Below are positions 34,317-43,183 of a stretch of 46,255 nucleotides of DNA, piece after piece (position 1 is the first letter of the stretch; the number at the start of each line of letters is the position of its first letter). A program made the translations under genes and the position numbers. The notes beneath the pieces were generated by a model, which saw only the letters and a list, made by a program, of their open reading frames with translations, was not told the DNA's origin and did not search any database. The stretch covers positions 1 through 46,255 of the forward strand of contig NZ_NUQE01000032.1 in NCBI RefSeq assembly GCF_002582035.1, read 5' to 3'. This stretch comes from Bacillus pseudomycoides. Lineage in GTDB: Bacteria; Bacillota; Bacilli; Bacillales; Bacillaceae_G.

Positions 34317-34352
34317 ATGGGGATCCCCCCAATAATGAAATTTTCACCTTAT
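34317..34352 (+). repeat. Possible degraded 3' end of a bcr1-like repeat
   Basis: GGGGATCCCCCC then AATAATGAAATTTTCACCTTAT resemble the GGGGATGAAGCCCC and TGATGGAAGTTTCACCTTAT of short copies. No 5' half is visible. Moderate similarity only. Confidence 0.4.
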
Positions 34353-34469
34353 TCTTTATAGAAGAAATTAATTCATTAAACCTTAATTGTGCAGTAAGTT
34401 CGCAATATTCCTTAAGTGATATGTATGGTAAAATATTACTATCATATGTAGCTAAGGAAGTGTTAAGAC

Positions 34470-34694
34470 ATGTCAATATCAACTTTAGCTCTTTTATTAC
34501 TTGGGGAAGTACTTATCGCAATTATACTGATTGGCCTCAGCATTGAAATCTGGAGTTATGGATGGAAAAAAACAAACGGAGTAAAGTATTCTTGCATCTT
34601 ACTTTCTCTTATTATTGGAACCAGTAGCATATTGGGGCTTTGTATAGCACCAGCCTATTTTTTTATACAACTTACAGATAAGGTAAAATTTTAA
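34470..34694 (+). CDS. Small membrane protein, function unknown
   Basis: A 74-residue protein with two membrane helices (about 4-27 and 41-68) separated by a short basic loop SYGWKKTNGVKYS. The ATG has AAGGAAG seven bases upstream, with a weak AT-rich promoter region before it. It lies between the qox operon and an inverted repeat copy, transcribed alone. No family recognised; codon usage looks like that of its neighbours. Confidence 0.6.
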   Translation: MSISTLALLLLGEVLIAIILIGLSIEIWSYGWKKTNGVKYSCILLSLIIGTSSILGLCIAPAYFFIQLTDKVKF

Positions 34695-34701
34695 CTTTAT
34701 G

Positions 34702-34804
34702 GCTATTGATTATTAGTTGAACTAATCGGGCTTTCCCACCTAACTTCTTCGATTTTCTCTGAATCTTGAGGTGGGGGTCTTACTATCCGTTAATGCGGGA
34801 TAAA
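34702..34804 (-). repeat. bcr1-like repeat, reverse orientation, 3' end lost
   Basis: Read on the minus strand: TTTATCCCGCATTAACGGAT, AGTAAGACCCCCACCTCAAG, TTAGGTGGGAAAGCCCGATT and AGTTCAACTAATAATCA. It lacks ACTGCCCGT and the terminal AGTTTCAC. It is the only minus-oriented copy in the window. Its left TTTAT lies in the T-tract of the adjoining terminator. Confidence 0.85.
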
Positions 34805-34830
34805 AAAGCTATCAAATCCGATAGCTTTTT
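34803..34830. terminator. Bidirectional hairpin next to the reversed repeat
   Basis: AAAAAGCTATC (34803-34813) pairs with GATAGCTTTTT (34820-34830), flanked by A and T runs. Confidence 0.8.
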
Positions 34831-34949
34831 TATTTTTTTTATGCATAAATTAATAACGTTCAATAATAAGAATTATCAGAATAATGTTTCTTTTGTTGGC
34901 TGTACAAGCTATAATAGCAGGTAATTTAGTGGAGAAAGGATGATTGTAT

Positions 34950-36119
34950 ATGGATATTATACAAGAAGCATCTATTTCGAAAGAGCAGCTTATTCAATGG
35001 AGAAGACATTTTCATATGTATCCTGAGCTTTCTTATCATGAAGAAAATACGTCTCAAATGGTTTACGATATACTACAAACATTTCCTCATCTAGAAGTTT
35101 CACGTCCAACGCAGTATAGTGTGATGGCAAAATTAGTTGGTAAACAGCCAGGAAGAACAATTGCGCTTCGTGCTGATATGGACGCATTACCTATTGAAGA
35201 AGAGAATAAGTTTGATTTTGTTTCTAGATATCAAGGAGTGATGCATGCGTGTGGACATGATGGACATATTGCGATGTTACTTGGCACAGCATACACACTT
35301 TCGCAAAAGCGGGATCAAATTCAAGGGGAAATTCGTTTTTTATTTCAACATGCTGAAGAGAACTTCCCGGGTGGTGCACAGGAAATGGTCGACGCTGGTG
35401 TTATGGAAGGGGTCGACTATATTATTGGTGCACACCTTTGGGCACCACTGGAAGTTGGGAAAATTGGTGTTGTATATGGTCCAGCGATGGCTGCTCCTGA
35501 TGCGTTTTCGATTACGGTTGTAGGAAAAGGCGGACATGCTGGTATTCCGCATGAAACGGTTGATAGTATTGCAATTGGTACACAAATTGTTTCTCAATTA
35601 CAACAAATTGTCTCCAGGCTTACTAATCCGTTAGATTCATTAGTGTTATCTGTAACACAGTTTCATGCAGGGACAACTCATAATGTAATTCCTGACAGTG
35701 CGACAATTGGAGGGACAGTAAGAAGTTTACGAAATGAACTTCGGAAACAAACGGCAGAGCGAATTGAGAAAATTGTAAAATGTATTACAGAGGCATACGG
35801 AGCATCTTATACATTTACATACGAATATGGATATCGCCCAGTTGTAAATGAAGAGAATGTAACAAGGCATGTAGAGAATACGGCATTGCCACTTCTAGGA
35901 AGAGAACACGTTGTTCATTTGCAGCCAACGATGGCTGGAGAAGACTTTTCGGCATTCTTACAAAAAGCTCCGGGTACATTTTTCTTTATTGGGGCTGGAA
36001 ATCAAGAGAAAGGAATTATATATCCTCATCATCATCCGCGTTTTACTATTGACGAGGCTGCTTTGCCAATTGGTGTAGAAATATTTGTTTCGTCTGTTTT
36101 GAATTTCATCCCGCATTAA
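34950..36119 (+). CDS. M20-family amidohydrolase (N-acyl amino acid hydrolase type)
   Basis: A 389-residue metallopeptidase/amidohydrolase of the HipO/YxeP group. Metal-site residues are seen in HACGHDGHIAML (near 102-113), HAEENFPGG (near 139), GAHLWAPLEVG (His near 163), and HHHPRFTIDEAAL near the end. It should release acyl groups from N-acyl or N-acetyl amino acids. The ATG at 34950 is preferred since AAAGGA is nine bases upstream; a TTG at 34944 is too close. Its final codons and TAA stop are made by an inserted repeat (element from about 36105), so the C-terminus may be altered. Confidence 0.87.
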   Translation: MDIIQEASISKEQLIQWRRHFHMYPELSYHEENTSQMVYDILQTFPHLEVSRPTQYSVMAKLVGKQPGRTIALRADMDALPIEEENKFDFVSRYQGVMHACGHDGHIAMLLGTAYTLSQKRDQIQGEIRFLFQHAEENFPGGAQEMVDAGVMEGVDYIIGAHLWAPLEVGKIGVVYGPAMAAPDAFSITVVGKGGHAGIPHETVDSIAIGTQIVSQLQQIVSRLTNPLDSLVLSVTQFHAGTTHNVIPDSATIGGTVRSLRNELRKQTAERIEKIVKCITEAYGASYTFTYEYGYRPVVNEENVTRHVENTALPLLGREHVVHLQPTMAGEDFSAFLQKAPGTFFFIGAGNQEKGIIYPHHHPRFTIDEAALPIGVEIFVSSVLNFIPH

Positions 36120-36249
36120 CGGGCAGTAAGCCCCCACCTCAAGATTGAGAGGGAAGCGCATAAGATAGGCGGGGGGCTAACTGCCCGTAAAAGCCCGATT
36201 GGTTCAACTAACCATCAGTGGGCCTCCACTGATGGAAGTTTCACTTTAT
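36105..36249 (+). repeat. bcr1-like repeat, long form, overlapping a gene end
   Basis: 145 bp from a degenerate left flank TTCAT to TTTAT (36245-36249). Helix 1 is ACGGGCAGT (36119-36127) with ACTGCCCGT (36180-36188), perfect. The third hairpin is CCATCAGTGG/CCACTGATGG. The element's CATTAACGGG provides the stop codon of the amidohydrolase gene. Confidence 0.92.
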
Positions 36250-36380
36250 GAGAAATGGGGAATAAGACAGTGTTTCATTCGAGTTATCCAGTTACTAAGG
36301 GATAACTCTTTTTGTATATATTTGCTTGAAGTGGAGAAATATAACTACAACATTTTGAGAAAGAAAGTTAGGTGATAAAG

Positions 36381-37850
36381 ATGATTCAATTAGATGCTAA
36401 CTTATCGAAAATTACGAATGAAATTCGAGAAAAGTTAGATTCACCTAATGACTTAACTGTACGTGAATTTTCTCTTTCAGGAACGAATGATCGGTGTGCA
36501 GTTATATTTTTATGCGGACTAAGCAATAAAGACATGATTCATCGTTTTGTTATTCGACCATTGCAGTATGAAGATATTCCTAAACAAGCTCCAATTATTC
36601 AAACATTAATCGATCAATTTTTGTCAGTTGGAGAAGTGAGTATTGCAAAGGCATTTCCGGATGTTATGAATGCACTATTAGCAGGCGATACAATTGTGCT
36701 ACTGGATGGTATTCCTTCTGCAATGATTATAAATTTTCGTGAATGGGAGAAACGAAGTCTTGATTCACCGACGACAGAGACAATCATTCGAGGTCCTAAT
36801 TTAGGATTTATTGAAGATGTGAATGTAAACAAAATGTTAATTCGGCGTCATATACGTGACCCGCAATTACGTTTTCATTCCTATATTATGGGGAAACGTT
36901 CACAGAAGGAAGTAACATTAGTTTACATTGAAGATATTATTCATCCTTATATTGTAAAAGAATTAAACCGGAGACTGCAGTCTATTGAAACAGATATTAT
37001 TTTTGAAACAGGAACGATTGAACAACTCATACAAGATAATAATTTGTCGCCGTTCCCCCAATTTTTAAATACAGAAAGACCAGATAACGTCGCAGCTTCA
37101 CTTGCAAAAGGGAAAGCAGCTATTTTAGTGGATGGTTCACCATTTGCACTTATTGCTCCAATGGTAATGATTGATATATTTCAATCACCAGAAGACCACT
37201 ATGAGCGTTGGGGTATTGGAACGTTGTTAAGAGGCCTTCGAATGTTAGCGGGCACGATTGCGATTTTATTACCGGCTATGTATGTAGCTCTCGTTTCTTA
37301 TCATCAAGGGCTTATCCCCTCGACTCTTGCATATTCAATTGCTGGAGCAAGAGAAGGTGTTCCGTTTCCAGCATATATTGAGGCACTCATAATGGCTTTT
37401 ACAATGGAATTGATTCGTGAAGCTGGAATTCGTCTTCCTAAGCCGATGGGGCAAACGATTGGTATTGTAGGAGGTCTTGTTATTGGAGAAGCTGCTGTAA
37501 GTGCTGGTATTGTAAATCCGTTTCTTGTCATTATTATTGCAGTTACAGCGGTAGCTACATTTTCATTGCCGGTATATAGCATTACAATTACCTTTCGTAT
37601 TTTATTGTTTGCGTTTATTTTGGCTGCTACAGTCTTTGGCTTGTATGGAATCATTTTAGGATTAATTGCCTTAGCAATTCACATCGTAAATTTAACGAGT
37701 GTTGGAGTACCATATTCTGCACCGATTACACCTGCCTTTTATAAAGATTGGAAAGAAGAGATTGTACGTTTACCTAAAGCAATGTTGAAAGAAAGACCGG
37801 AGTACTTACAACCAAAGGATAAAACGCTGCGTTCAAAGGAGAGGGGATGA
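36381..37850 (+). CDS. Spore germinant receptor subunit A (GerA family)
   Basis: A 489-residue GerA-family subunit. The long hydrophilic N-terminal half includes SVGEVSIAKAFPDVMNALLAGDTIVLLDG and NLGFIEDVNVNKMLIRRHI. The membrane half from about residue 275 contains RGLRMLAGTIAILLPAMYVALVSYHQGLIP and the conserved EALIMAFTMELIREAG. It acts in the spore inner membrane with the B and C subunits to sense nutrients. The ATG at 36381 has AGGTG close upstream; a GTG at 36372 lies within that site. From genome context it may be gerL, which I recall only loosely, so no symbol is given. Confidence 0.92.
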   Translation: MIQLDANLSKITNEIREKLDSPNDLTVREFSLSGTNDRCAVIFLCGLSNKDMIHRFVIRPLQYEDIPKQAPIIQTLIDQFLSVGEVSIAKAFPDVMNALLAGDTIVLLDGIPSAMIINFREWEKRSLDSPTTETIIRGPNLGFIEDVNVNKMLIRRHIRDPQLRFHSYIMGKRSQKEVTLVYIEDIIHPYIVKELNRRLQSIETDIIFETGTIEQLIQDNNLSPFPQFLNTERPDNVAASLAKGKAAILVDGSPFALIAPMVMIDIFQSPEDHYERWGIGTLLRGLRMLAGTIAILLPAMYVALVSYHQGLIPSTLAYSIAGAREGVPFPAYIEALIMAFTMELIREAGIRLPKPMGQTIGIVGGLVIGEAAVSAGIVNPFLVIIIAVTAVATFSLPVYSITITFRILLFAFILAATVFGLYGIILGLIALAIHIVNLTSVGVPYSAPITPAFYKDWKEEIVRLPKAMLKERPEYLQPKDKTLRSKERG

Positions 37851-37851
37851 A

Positions 37852-38970
37852 GTGAAACCATTTGAGTATGGAGATGAAGAAATTGGTACTCGTGAACTCG
37901 CGTTTGCTATATCTTCTACGATTATTGGTACAGGTGCACTTTCTATGCCGCGCGTTATGGCAACACATGCCCTTTTTGCAGATGGATGGATTCTTTTACT
38001 CCTAGGTGGATTAGCGAGTGCTTGTTTTGCGTGGTTTATTATGAAGGTTGCCATTTTATTTCCGAAACAAAATTTTGTTCAATATACGAGCGTGTATTTA
38101 ACGAAGCCCATTACTTATCTTGTCTGTTTTATTTTAATACTAATATTTACGGGAATTACGGCTCATGAAGCGCGAACAATTTCTATTATTTCTCAAACCT
38201 ATTTATTTAGTGATACACCTGTTCAGCTTTTGTCTTTTTTTTATTTGCTCGTTGTTATTTATGGCGTTTGTGGATCTAGGGCAGGATTATTAAGACTTAG
38301 TGTTCTATTTTTACCCATTGTTTTTATTGCTATTATTCTGTTATCACTGCTAAATGTTAACTTAATGGAATTTGAAAATTTAGCTCCATTTCTTCAAACT
38401 AAAATGAGTAAATATATGGGTGGAATCAGAGAATCTGCCTTTACGTTTATTGGATTTGAAGTAGGGTTTTTCTATGCTGCTATACTAAAGTCAACTAAAA
38501 ATGCCCCTAAGGCAGCAGCGAAAGGGGTTATGATTACTGTTTTATCCTATATGTTAATTTATATTACTTGTATAAGTGTATTTACGTATTTAACAACTAG
38601 CACTTTAACATATCCAACGATTGAACTTGGGAAAGAAATTGAAATCGGGGGAGGTTTTCTAGAGAGATTTGATGCAATCTTTTTTATAACATGGATTATT
38701 ACTGTTTTTAATACAACTGCATTGTATTATGATGTCGCTATTTTTTTATTTTGTGCAATGTTTCCGGCAGTAAAAAAACATACGTTTATTTTTATTAGTG
38801 CACCTATCATTTATATTGTAAATAATATTCCAGGTAATTTGGATGCGATAAGTAAGTATGGTACATATTTAGCTTGGGCTGATATGTCTGTTATGTTTGT
38901 TGTTCCTCTTCTTATTTTTATTTTCTATAAAATAAAAGGAGGGGGGAATAAAAATGAACCTTCTTCTTAA
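37852..38970 (+). CDS. Spore germinant receptor subunit B (GerB family)
   Basis: A 372-residue APC-like permease with ten membrane segments, typical of GerAB proteins. It begins [33 protein letters not shown]; the glycine-rich break in helix 1 is the expected ligand-site region. The GTG start follows the A-subunit stop by one base and has AAGGAGAGGGG. It overlaps the C-subunit gene by 17 bp. In GerA receptors this subunit binds the germinant. Confidence 0.9.
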   Translation: MKPFEYGDEEIGTRELAFAISSTIIGTGALSMPRVMATHALFADGWILLLLGGLASACFAWFIMKVAILFPKQNFVQYTSVYLTKPITYLVCFILILIFTGITAHEARTISIISQTYLFSDTPVQLLSFFYLLVVIYGVCGSRAGLLRLSVLFLPIVFIAIILLSLLNVNLMEFENLAPFLQTKMSKYMGGIRESAFTFIGFEVGFFYAAILKSTKNAPKAAAKGVMITVLSYMLIYITCISVFTYLTTSTLTYPTIELGKEIEIGGGFLERFDAIFFITWIITVFNTTALYYDVAIFLFCAMFPAVKKHTFIFISAPIIYIVNNIPGNLDAISKYGTYLAWADMSVMFVVPLLIFIFYKIKGGGNKNEPSS

Positions 38971-40141
38971 AATAATGAGTTGTCTGTTTTTGATTTTACT
39001 TATAAGTGGCTGCTCTGAACGGCAGGAAATTGAAGAAAGAGGGTTTGTTGTCGGTGTTGCATTGGACCGGGCAACGAATAAGGGAGAAAAAAGTGAAACG
39101 AAAACTACCAGTCTTTCCCCCCTTATAAAAGGAACGTATCAAATTGTGCTGCCTAGTTCTTTAACGCAGCAGGGAAATAAGCCATCAAGGGGAGGAAATT
39201 ACATTAATATTAATGCAACGGCTGATAGTGTATTTGCTCAAATTCGGATTATCTCTAAGAAAATAAGTCGGTCCTTATTCTTTCCTCATATAGAAGCGCT
39301 CATTTTTTCTGAGGACTTATTGAAAAAACCTTTCGTTTTAGAAGATACATTAGATGTATTTTTTCGTGACCATGAGATGCGAAGGAATATTCGTATCTTT
39401 ATTTCAAAAGGAAGAGCGGAAGACATTTTAAAGCAGAGTGCAAAACCAGAAAATTTACCGGCTAAATACGTAAGTATGATATCAGATCATGCACAGAAGA
39501 ATTCTCAAATGTTAGAAGCAATTCGAATTGGTGATTTACAAGAGAAAATGTCTGCTGATAGAAGTTTTGTTCTTCCTGTTTTAGGGCTTACTCGGCAGGG
39601 AATTAAAATGGAAGGAGCAGCTGTATTTCGTGGAAAAGATACTAAACTTGTAGGTAGTCTAAATGGAATGGAAACATTAGGACTAAATTATATTGTTGGA
39701 AAAAAAGTAGGGGGCTTTTTTAAAATAAAAAAAGGAAATCAGCTTATTGTATTTGAAATTCGTGACATGCGTCGTAAAATCCATACATTCTTAACAAATC
39801 CGAAAAAGCCTAAATTTGTAATTGATGTATATTTAGACGGAACACTAGCAGAAGTGTATTTAAGGAAAGATAATAAGGCGATGAGTTCTGAAGAAATCAG
39901 TAAATACCTTGCAAGTGAAATGGAAAAAGAGATACAAAAAACAATTAAAGTTGTCCAAAAAGATTTAAAAGTAGATGCACTTGGATTAGGGGAATATTAT
40001 AAGCGTCAAAATTATAAGCAATGGATAAAAATTGAAAAAAATTGGGACCAAGGTCAAAATTACTTTAGTACGAGTAACATTATTGTTCGTGTGCATCCAA
40101 GTATTGAACATACAGGATCTGTATTACCAGTAAGAAGGTGA
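38954..40141 (+). CDS. Spore germinant receptor subunit C, lipoprotein (GerC family)
   Basis: A 395-residue lipoprotein with lipobox LISGC (Cys near residue 20), followed by [16 protein letters not shown], the usual GerAC opening. The remaining domains are hydrophilic alpha/beta modules facing the outer side of the inner membrane. The ribosome site AAAGGAGGGGGG lies in the end of the B gene, which it overlaps by 17 bp. Lipidation by Lgt is expected to be needed for function. Confidence 0.9.
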   Translation: MNLLLKIMSCLFLILLISGCSERQEIEERGFVVGVALDRATNKGEKSETKTTSLSPLIKGTYQIVLPSSLTQQGNKPSRGGNYININATADSVFAQIRIISKKISRSLFFPHIEALIFSEDLLKKPFVLEDTLDVFFRDHEMRRNIRIFISKGRAEDILKQSAKPENLPAKYVSMISDHAQKNSQMLEAIRIGDLQEKMSADRSFVLPVLGLTRQGIKMEGAAVFRGKDTKLVGSLNGMETLGLNYIVGKKVGGFFKIKKGNQLIVFEIRDMRRKIHTFLTNPKKPKFVIDVYLDGTLAEVYLRKDNKAMSSEEISKYLASEMEKEIQKTIKVVQKDLKVDALGLGEYYKRQNYKQWIKIEKNWDQGQNYFSTSNIIVRVHPSIEHTGSVLPVRR

Positions 40142-40157
40142 GGAAAGGAGCGGCATA

Positions 40158-40298
40158 ATGTTTACAACTTTAGGCATTATATGTACGATTTTAATGTCAA
40201 TCCTCCCCTATACTGCTTATTTCATTCATAAAAAAATACAAGAATACGGTGCACAACCTTGGCAAAAACAAATACCGCAAAAAAAGAAACCCAAGTAA
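40158..40298 (+). CDS. 46-residue membrane protein at the end of the ger operon
   Basis: ATG at 40158, TAA at 40296-40298. Residues 4-24 (TLGIICTILMSILPYTAYFIH) form one membrane helix, here written in two parts: TLGIICTILMSI and LPYTAYFIH. A basic tail KKIQEYGAQPWQKQIPQKKKPK follows, also read as KKIQEYGAQPW plus QKQIPQKKKPK. AAAGGAG lies eight bases upstream, 16 bp after the C-subunit stop, and the operon terminator starts in its last codons. Position and ribosome site argue that it is real. Small D proteins are known in some GerA-type operons, but those usually have two helices. Homology is not shown here. Confidence 0.7.
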   Translation: MFTTLGIICTILMSILPYTAYFIHKKIQEYGAQPWQKQIPQKKKPK

Positions 40299-40317
40299 TA
40301 CGTTGGGTTTCTTTTTT
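40279..40317. terminator. Bidirectional terminator between ger and feo operons
   Basis: AAAAAAGAAACCCAA pairs with TTGGGTTTCTTTTTT (40303-40317). The stem includes the last codons of the small ger-operon ORF and abuts the feoB stop. Confidence 0.9.
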
Positions 40318-40318
40318 A

Positions 40319-41719
40319 TTATATAAGTCCTAACCAATATACCAATTGTGCTGTAAGGAATGTAACAACAATGGCAATTACAGTAGGGATGGCAAATGAA
40401 AGAAATGTCCATTTTGCACTTTTTGTTTCTTTATATATATTAACTAGTGTTGTTCCGCATGGGAAATGAAGAAGAGAGAACAACATCATGTTTAATGCAG
40501 TTAGCCAAGTCCAACCGTGTTCAAGAAACAGTTGTTTAATTTGTGTTAAATTGTCTAGCTCTGTTAATGAACCTGTTGATAAATAAGCCATTAATAAAAT
40601 TGGAACAACAATTTCATTTGCAGGTAAGCCGAGAATAAATGCTGCTAAAATGTATCCGTCAAGGCCAAGTAATTTTGCAAACGGATCTAAAAAATTTACG
40701 ATATACATAAGAAGACTTGTGTCTCCAATAAATACATTTGCTAATACCCATGTTAATACTGCAGCGGGTGCTGCAACGATAACGGCACGTTTCAGAACGT
40801 ATATTGATTTATCAAGCGTTGCACGTACGATTGTATCCCAAATTTTTGGTTTTCTATAAGGTGGTAATTCTAACGTATAGTGAGTTGGAACACCTTTTAA
40901 AGCCGTTTTTGAGAGTGCCCATGATACGGTTAAAGTTACGATAATGCCAATTACAACCATGCCGACAACGACTCCGGCTGTTACAAGGGTTTGCATCCCG
41001 CCTGTATATCCAGCGGCCATAAATAAAGATGCTAATAAAATAAGCGTTGGCCATCGACCGTTACAAGGAACAAAGTTATTTGTTAAGATTGCGAGCATAC
41101 GTTCACGAGGTGATTCAATAATACGTGTTGACATAATTGCAGCTGCGTTACATCCAAATCCCATTGCCATTGTTAAAGATTGCTTCCCATGTGCCCCGGC
41201 ACGTTTAAAGAGACGATCCATGTTAAAAGCAACGCGCGGTAAGTAACCGTAGTTTTCTAATAAAGCAAACATTGGGAAGAAAATAGCCATCGGTGGCAGC
41301 ATAACACTAATAACAGCTCCTGTTCCGCGGAATAAACCGAGAATAAGGATGCCATGTAACCATTCTGGGGCATGCATCGCTTGGAACCAAGCGGTTAAAT
41401 AACCTTCTGCCCATCCAAAAAATTCAGCGATCATATCAGAAGGAACGTTAGCTCCGGCAATTGTAAGATAAAAAATAACAGATAAAATAGCGAGCATAAT
41501 AGGAAAACCGAATATAGGAGAAGTAAAGATTCTATCAAGCTTCTCTGAGCGATATAATTTATTTTTATCTGTATATTGAACAGAGTCTTTACAAATATTA
41601 GCTGAAGCACGGTAGATATCACCGACAATTTCATCGCGAATGTCTTCTTTAACAAGTGTTTGCGCACGCTGCACGATATAGTCTAATGGAAGAGCTTTAC
41701 TGGTTGAATGAGATTCCAT
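40319..41719 (-). CDS. feoB: Ferrous iron transporter FeoB, membrane part (split gene)
   Basis: A 466-residue protein equal to the C-terminal membrane domain of FeoB. After a short N-terminal helical region it has about eight membrane segments. The two gate repeats carry GAVISVMLPPMAIFFPMFALLENYGYLPR, the conserved MGFGCNAAAIMSTR and PCNGRWPTLI, with the cysteine typical of the pore. It moves Fe2+ inward together with the separate G-protein half. Its ATG lies 23 bp before the end of the G-domain gene and has a perfect GGAGGT eight bases upstream, so this is an organised split, not a recent frameshift. Confidence 0.88.
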   Translation of the reverse strand: MESHSTSKALPLDYIVQRAQTLVKEDIRDEIVGDIYRASANICKDSVQYTDKNKLYRSEKLDRIFTSPIFGFPIMLAILSVIFYLTIAGANVPSDMIAEFFGWAEGYLTAWFQAMHAPEWLHGILILGLFRGTGAVISVMLPPMAIFFPMFALLENYGYLPRVAFNMDRLFKRAGAHGKQSLTMAMGFGCNAAAIMSTRIIESPRERMLAILTNNFVPCNGRWPTLILLASLFMAAGYTGGMQTLVTAGVVVGMVVIGIIVTLTVSWALSKTALKGVPTHYTLELPPYRKPKIWDTIVRATLDKSIYVLKRAVIVAAPAAVLTWVLANVFIGDTSLLMYIVNFLDPFAKLLGLDGYILAAFILGLPANEIVVPILLMAYLSTGSLTELDNLTQIKQLFLEHGWTWLTALNMMLFSLLHFPCGTTLVNIYKETKSAKWTFLSFAIPTVIAIVVTFLTAQLVYWLGLI

Positions 41720-42419
41720 TAATTACGACCTCCCTTACAAGCGGTTCTTCATGATGTTTTTGAAGAGATTCTAAGAAGTTCTTGTCTCCATCTAAAATAC
41801 GAAGTGCAATCCAACGAGCAGGATAAGAGTCTCCAAAAACTTTATATATTTGTGGTTCGAGTTCCTGAATCATCTTTTCTATTTTCTCGTTATAAGTAAT
41901 TTGAAAAGGAATAGGAATTAATTTTCTATTTACTACTTTTTCAATTGTATTCAGCAACTGACCGATTCCGATTTTGTTGCGGGCAGAAATTTTTACAACA
42001 GGAACTCCAAGAGATTTTGCTAATTTTTTCTCATCGATTATAATGCCTTTCTTTTCTGCTTCATCAATTAAATTAACACATATAATAACTTCGTTTGTCA
42101 TTTCCATTACTTGCAAGGCTAAGTTCAAATTTCTTTCCATTGCAGTGGCATCAACAACAACAACTGTCACCTCTGGTTTTTCAAAAATAATATAGTCACG
42201 TGCCACTTCTTCATCAGCAGAATTTGAGTATAAGGAATATGTTCCTGGCAAATCGATTACAGTATAGAGATTTCCATTATGTTCATATTCGCCTTCAGCT
42301 TTTAATACCGTTTTTCCTGTCCAGTTTCCGGTATGTTGTTTTAATCCGGTTAACGTATTAAATAATGTGCTTTTTCCTGTGTTTGGATTCCCAGCTAATG
42401 CGATGCGATGTTTCTTCAT
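41697..42419 (-). CDS. feoB: Ferrous iron transporter FeoB, GTPase part (split gene)
   Basis: A 240-residue small G protein corresponding to the N-terminal NFeoB domain plus the helical GDI-like region. G1 is GNPNTGKST (residues 10-18), the switch I region HTGNWTGKTV follows, G3 is DLPGTYSL (near 57), and G4 is NLID (near 120). It has no membrane segment. It overlaps the feoA stop by 4 bp (ATGA) and the membrane half by 23 bp. GTP binding should gate iron entry through the separately encoded membrane domain. Confidence 0.9.
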   Translation of the reverse strand: MKKHRIALAGNPNTGKSTLFNTLTGLKQHTGNWTGKTVLKAEGEYEHNGNLYTVIDLPGTYSLYSNSADEEVARDYIIFEKPEVTVVVVDATAMERNLNLALQVMEMTNEVIICVNLIDEAEKKGIIIDEKKLAKSLGVPVVKISARNKIGIGQLLNTIEKVVNRKLIPIPFQITYNEKIEKMIQELEPQIYKVFGDSYPARWIALRILDGDKNFLESLQKHHEEPLVREVVINGISFNQ

Positions 42420-42673
42420 TGTAAATCATCTCCTATCAAGCTTCCGAATATTAGAGAGCTCTCTTCATTTCGAAGTGCAATAGTCGTATTACTTACTTGA
42501 TATGCAACGGGATCGCCAAGCGGACTTTTTTGTAACACTTTAATTGTTGCACCAGGAATAAATCCTAAATCAAGCAGGCGGCGTTTCATTGTTCCATCTA
42601 ATTGAATTTTTTCAATTTGTACGAGTTGACCTGTTTTAAAAGTAGAAAGTGGTTGGATTTTAACCGACACCAT
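42416..42673 (-). CDS. feoA: FeoA-family SH3-like protein
   Basis: An 85-residue cytoplasmic protein with the FeoA SH3-like beta barrel, including RRLLDLGFIPGATIKVLQKSPLGDPVAYQV. It assists FeoB, probably by binding it. It is the first gene of feoA-feoB(G)-feoB(TM), joined by 4-bp and 23-bp overlaps. A perfect palindrome next to the promoter upstream suggests control by a metal-sensing repressor. Confidence 0.9.
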   Translation of the reverse strand: MVSVKIQPLSTFKTGQLVQIEKIQLDGTMKRRLLDLGFIPGATIKVLQKSPLGDPVAYQVSNTTIALRNEESSLIFGSLIGDDLQ

Positions 42674-42710
42674 AAGAGTTACCTCGTTTCTATTTTTTTA
42701 GTACGAGTTC

Positions 42711-42775
42711 AAAAAGTTTCCCTAGGGAAACTTTTTGTTAATAACATACTATGTGATATTGAGTGCTGTTGTCAA
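42711..42775 (-). promoter_or_regulatory. feo promoter with a 26-bp perfect palindrome operator
   Basis: On the minus strand TTGACA (42770-42775), an 18-bp spacer and TAGTAT (42746-42751) form the promoter. The palindrome at 42711-42736 has core TTTCCCTAGGGAAA and five-A/T outer arms, and begins about ten bases after the -10 box. It is not a Fur box. The form resembles DtxR/MntR-family sites. Confidence 0.65.
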
Positions 42776-42907
42776 TTCTTACTTTAAAAATATTCAGGTA
42801 TTTTTTGAATTGTTCCAGTCCATAGGGCTAACTCGTGTGTTATTCCATTTTTTCTTGTGAATGTTGGTGTTTTAACAAGGAGAAGTAGAGTTTTTGGAAA
42901 AAACATC

Positions 42908-42974
42908 TTAACAAAAGTGAAAAAGTAAGGATATGAATTTACAATAAATTTACATTATTAAAACTAGGTTTACA
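42908..42974 (+). promoter_or_regulatory. Candidate PhoP (Pho box) repeats upstream of pstS
   Basis: TTTACA at 42938 and 42949 are 11 bp apart (5-bp spacer). A third TTTACA is at 42969 and a TTAACA at 42908. TTAACA-like hexamers with about 5-bp spacing are the PhoP recognition pattern in Bacillus. The spacing of the outer copies is not regular. A TTAACA near 43082 and TAATAT near 43094 could be part of the promoter. Confidence 0.45.
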
Positions 42975-43183
42975 ATATGTTCTGTTTCTTAAGATTTTTT
43001 ACTTGTTTTATGTAAAAAACAGTGAATATATATGGTTTTCTTCTATGAATCCACCTCCTTTACTTAAAATTAAAAAACGCTTAACACTAACATAATATTA
43101 TTGTTCTACAATGAATTTGTACTACGAGATATGCACATAATAATGTAGAAATGAAAAGTGATAATCAAATGGGGGTACAAGAC

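Noticed and set aside
35090-35104. GAAGTTTCACGTCC inside the M20 gene as a repeat end
   Set aside because: It lies in conserved coding sequence, lacks TTTAT and has no other part of the element nearby.
41697-41719. A frameshift mutation in feoB
   Set aside because: The downstream part has its own ATG with perfect GGAGGT and the G-domain gene ends in a natural C-terminus, so an organised two-gene arrangement is more likely.
42776-43150. A small gene between feoA and pstS
   Set aside because: No frame with a ribosome site longer than about 40 codons is seen; the stretch holds promoter-like and Pho-box-like hexamers only.
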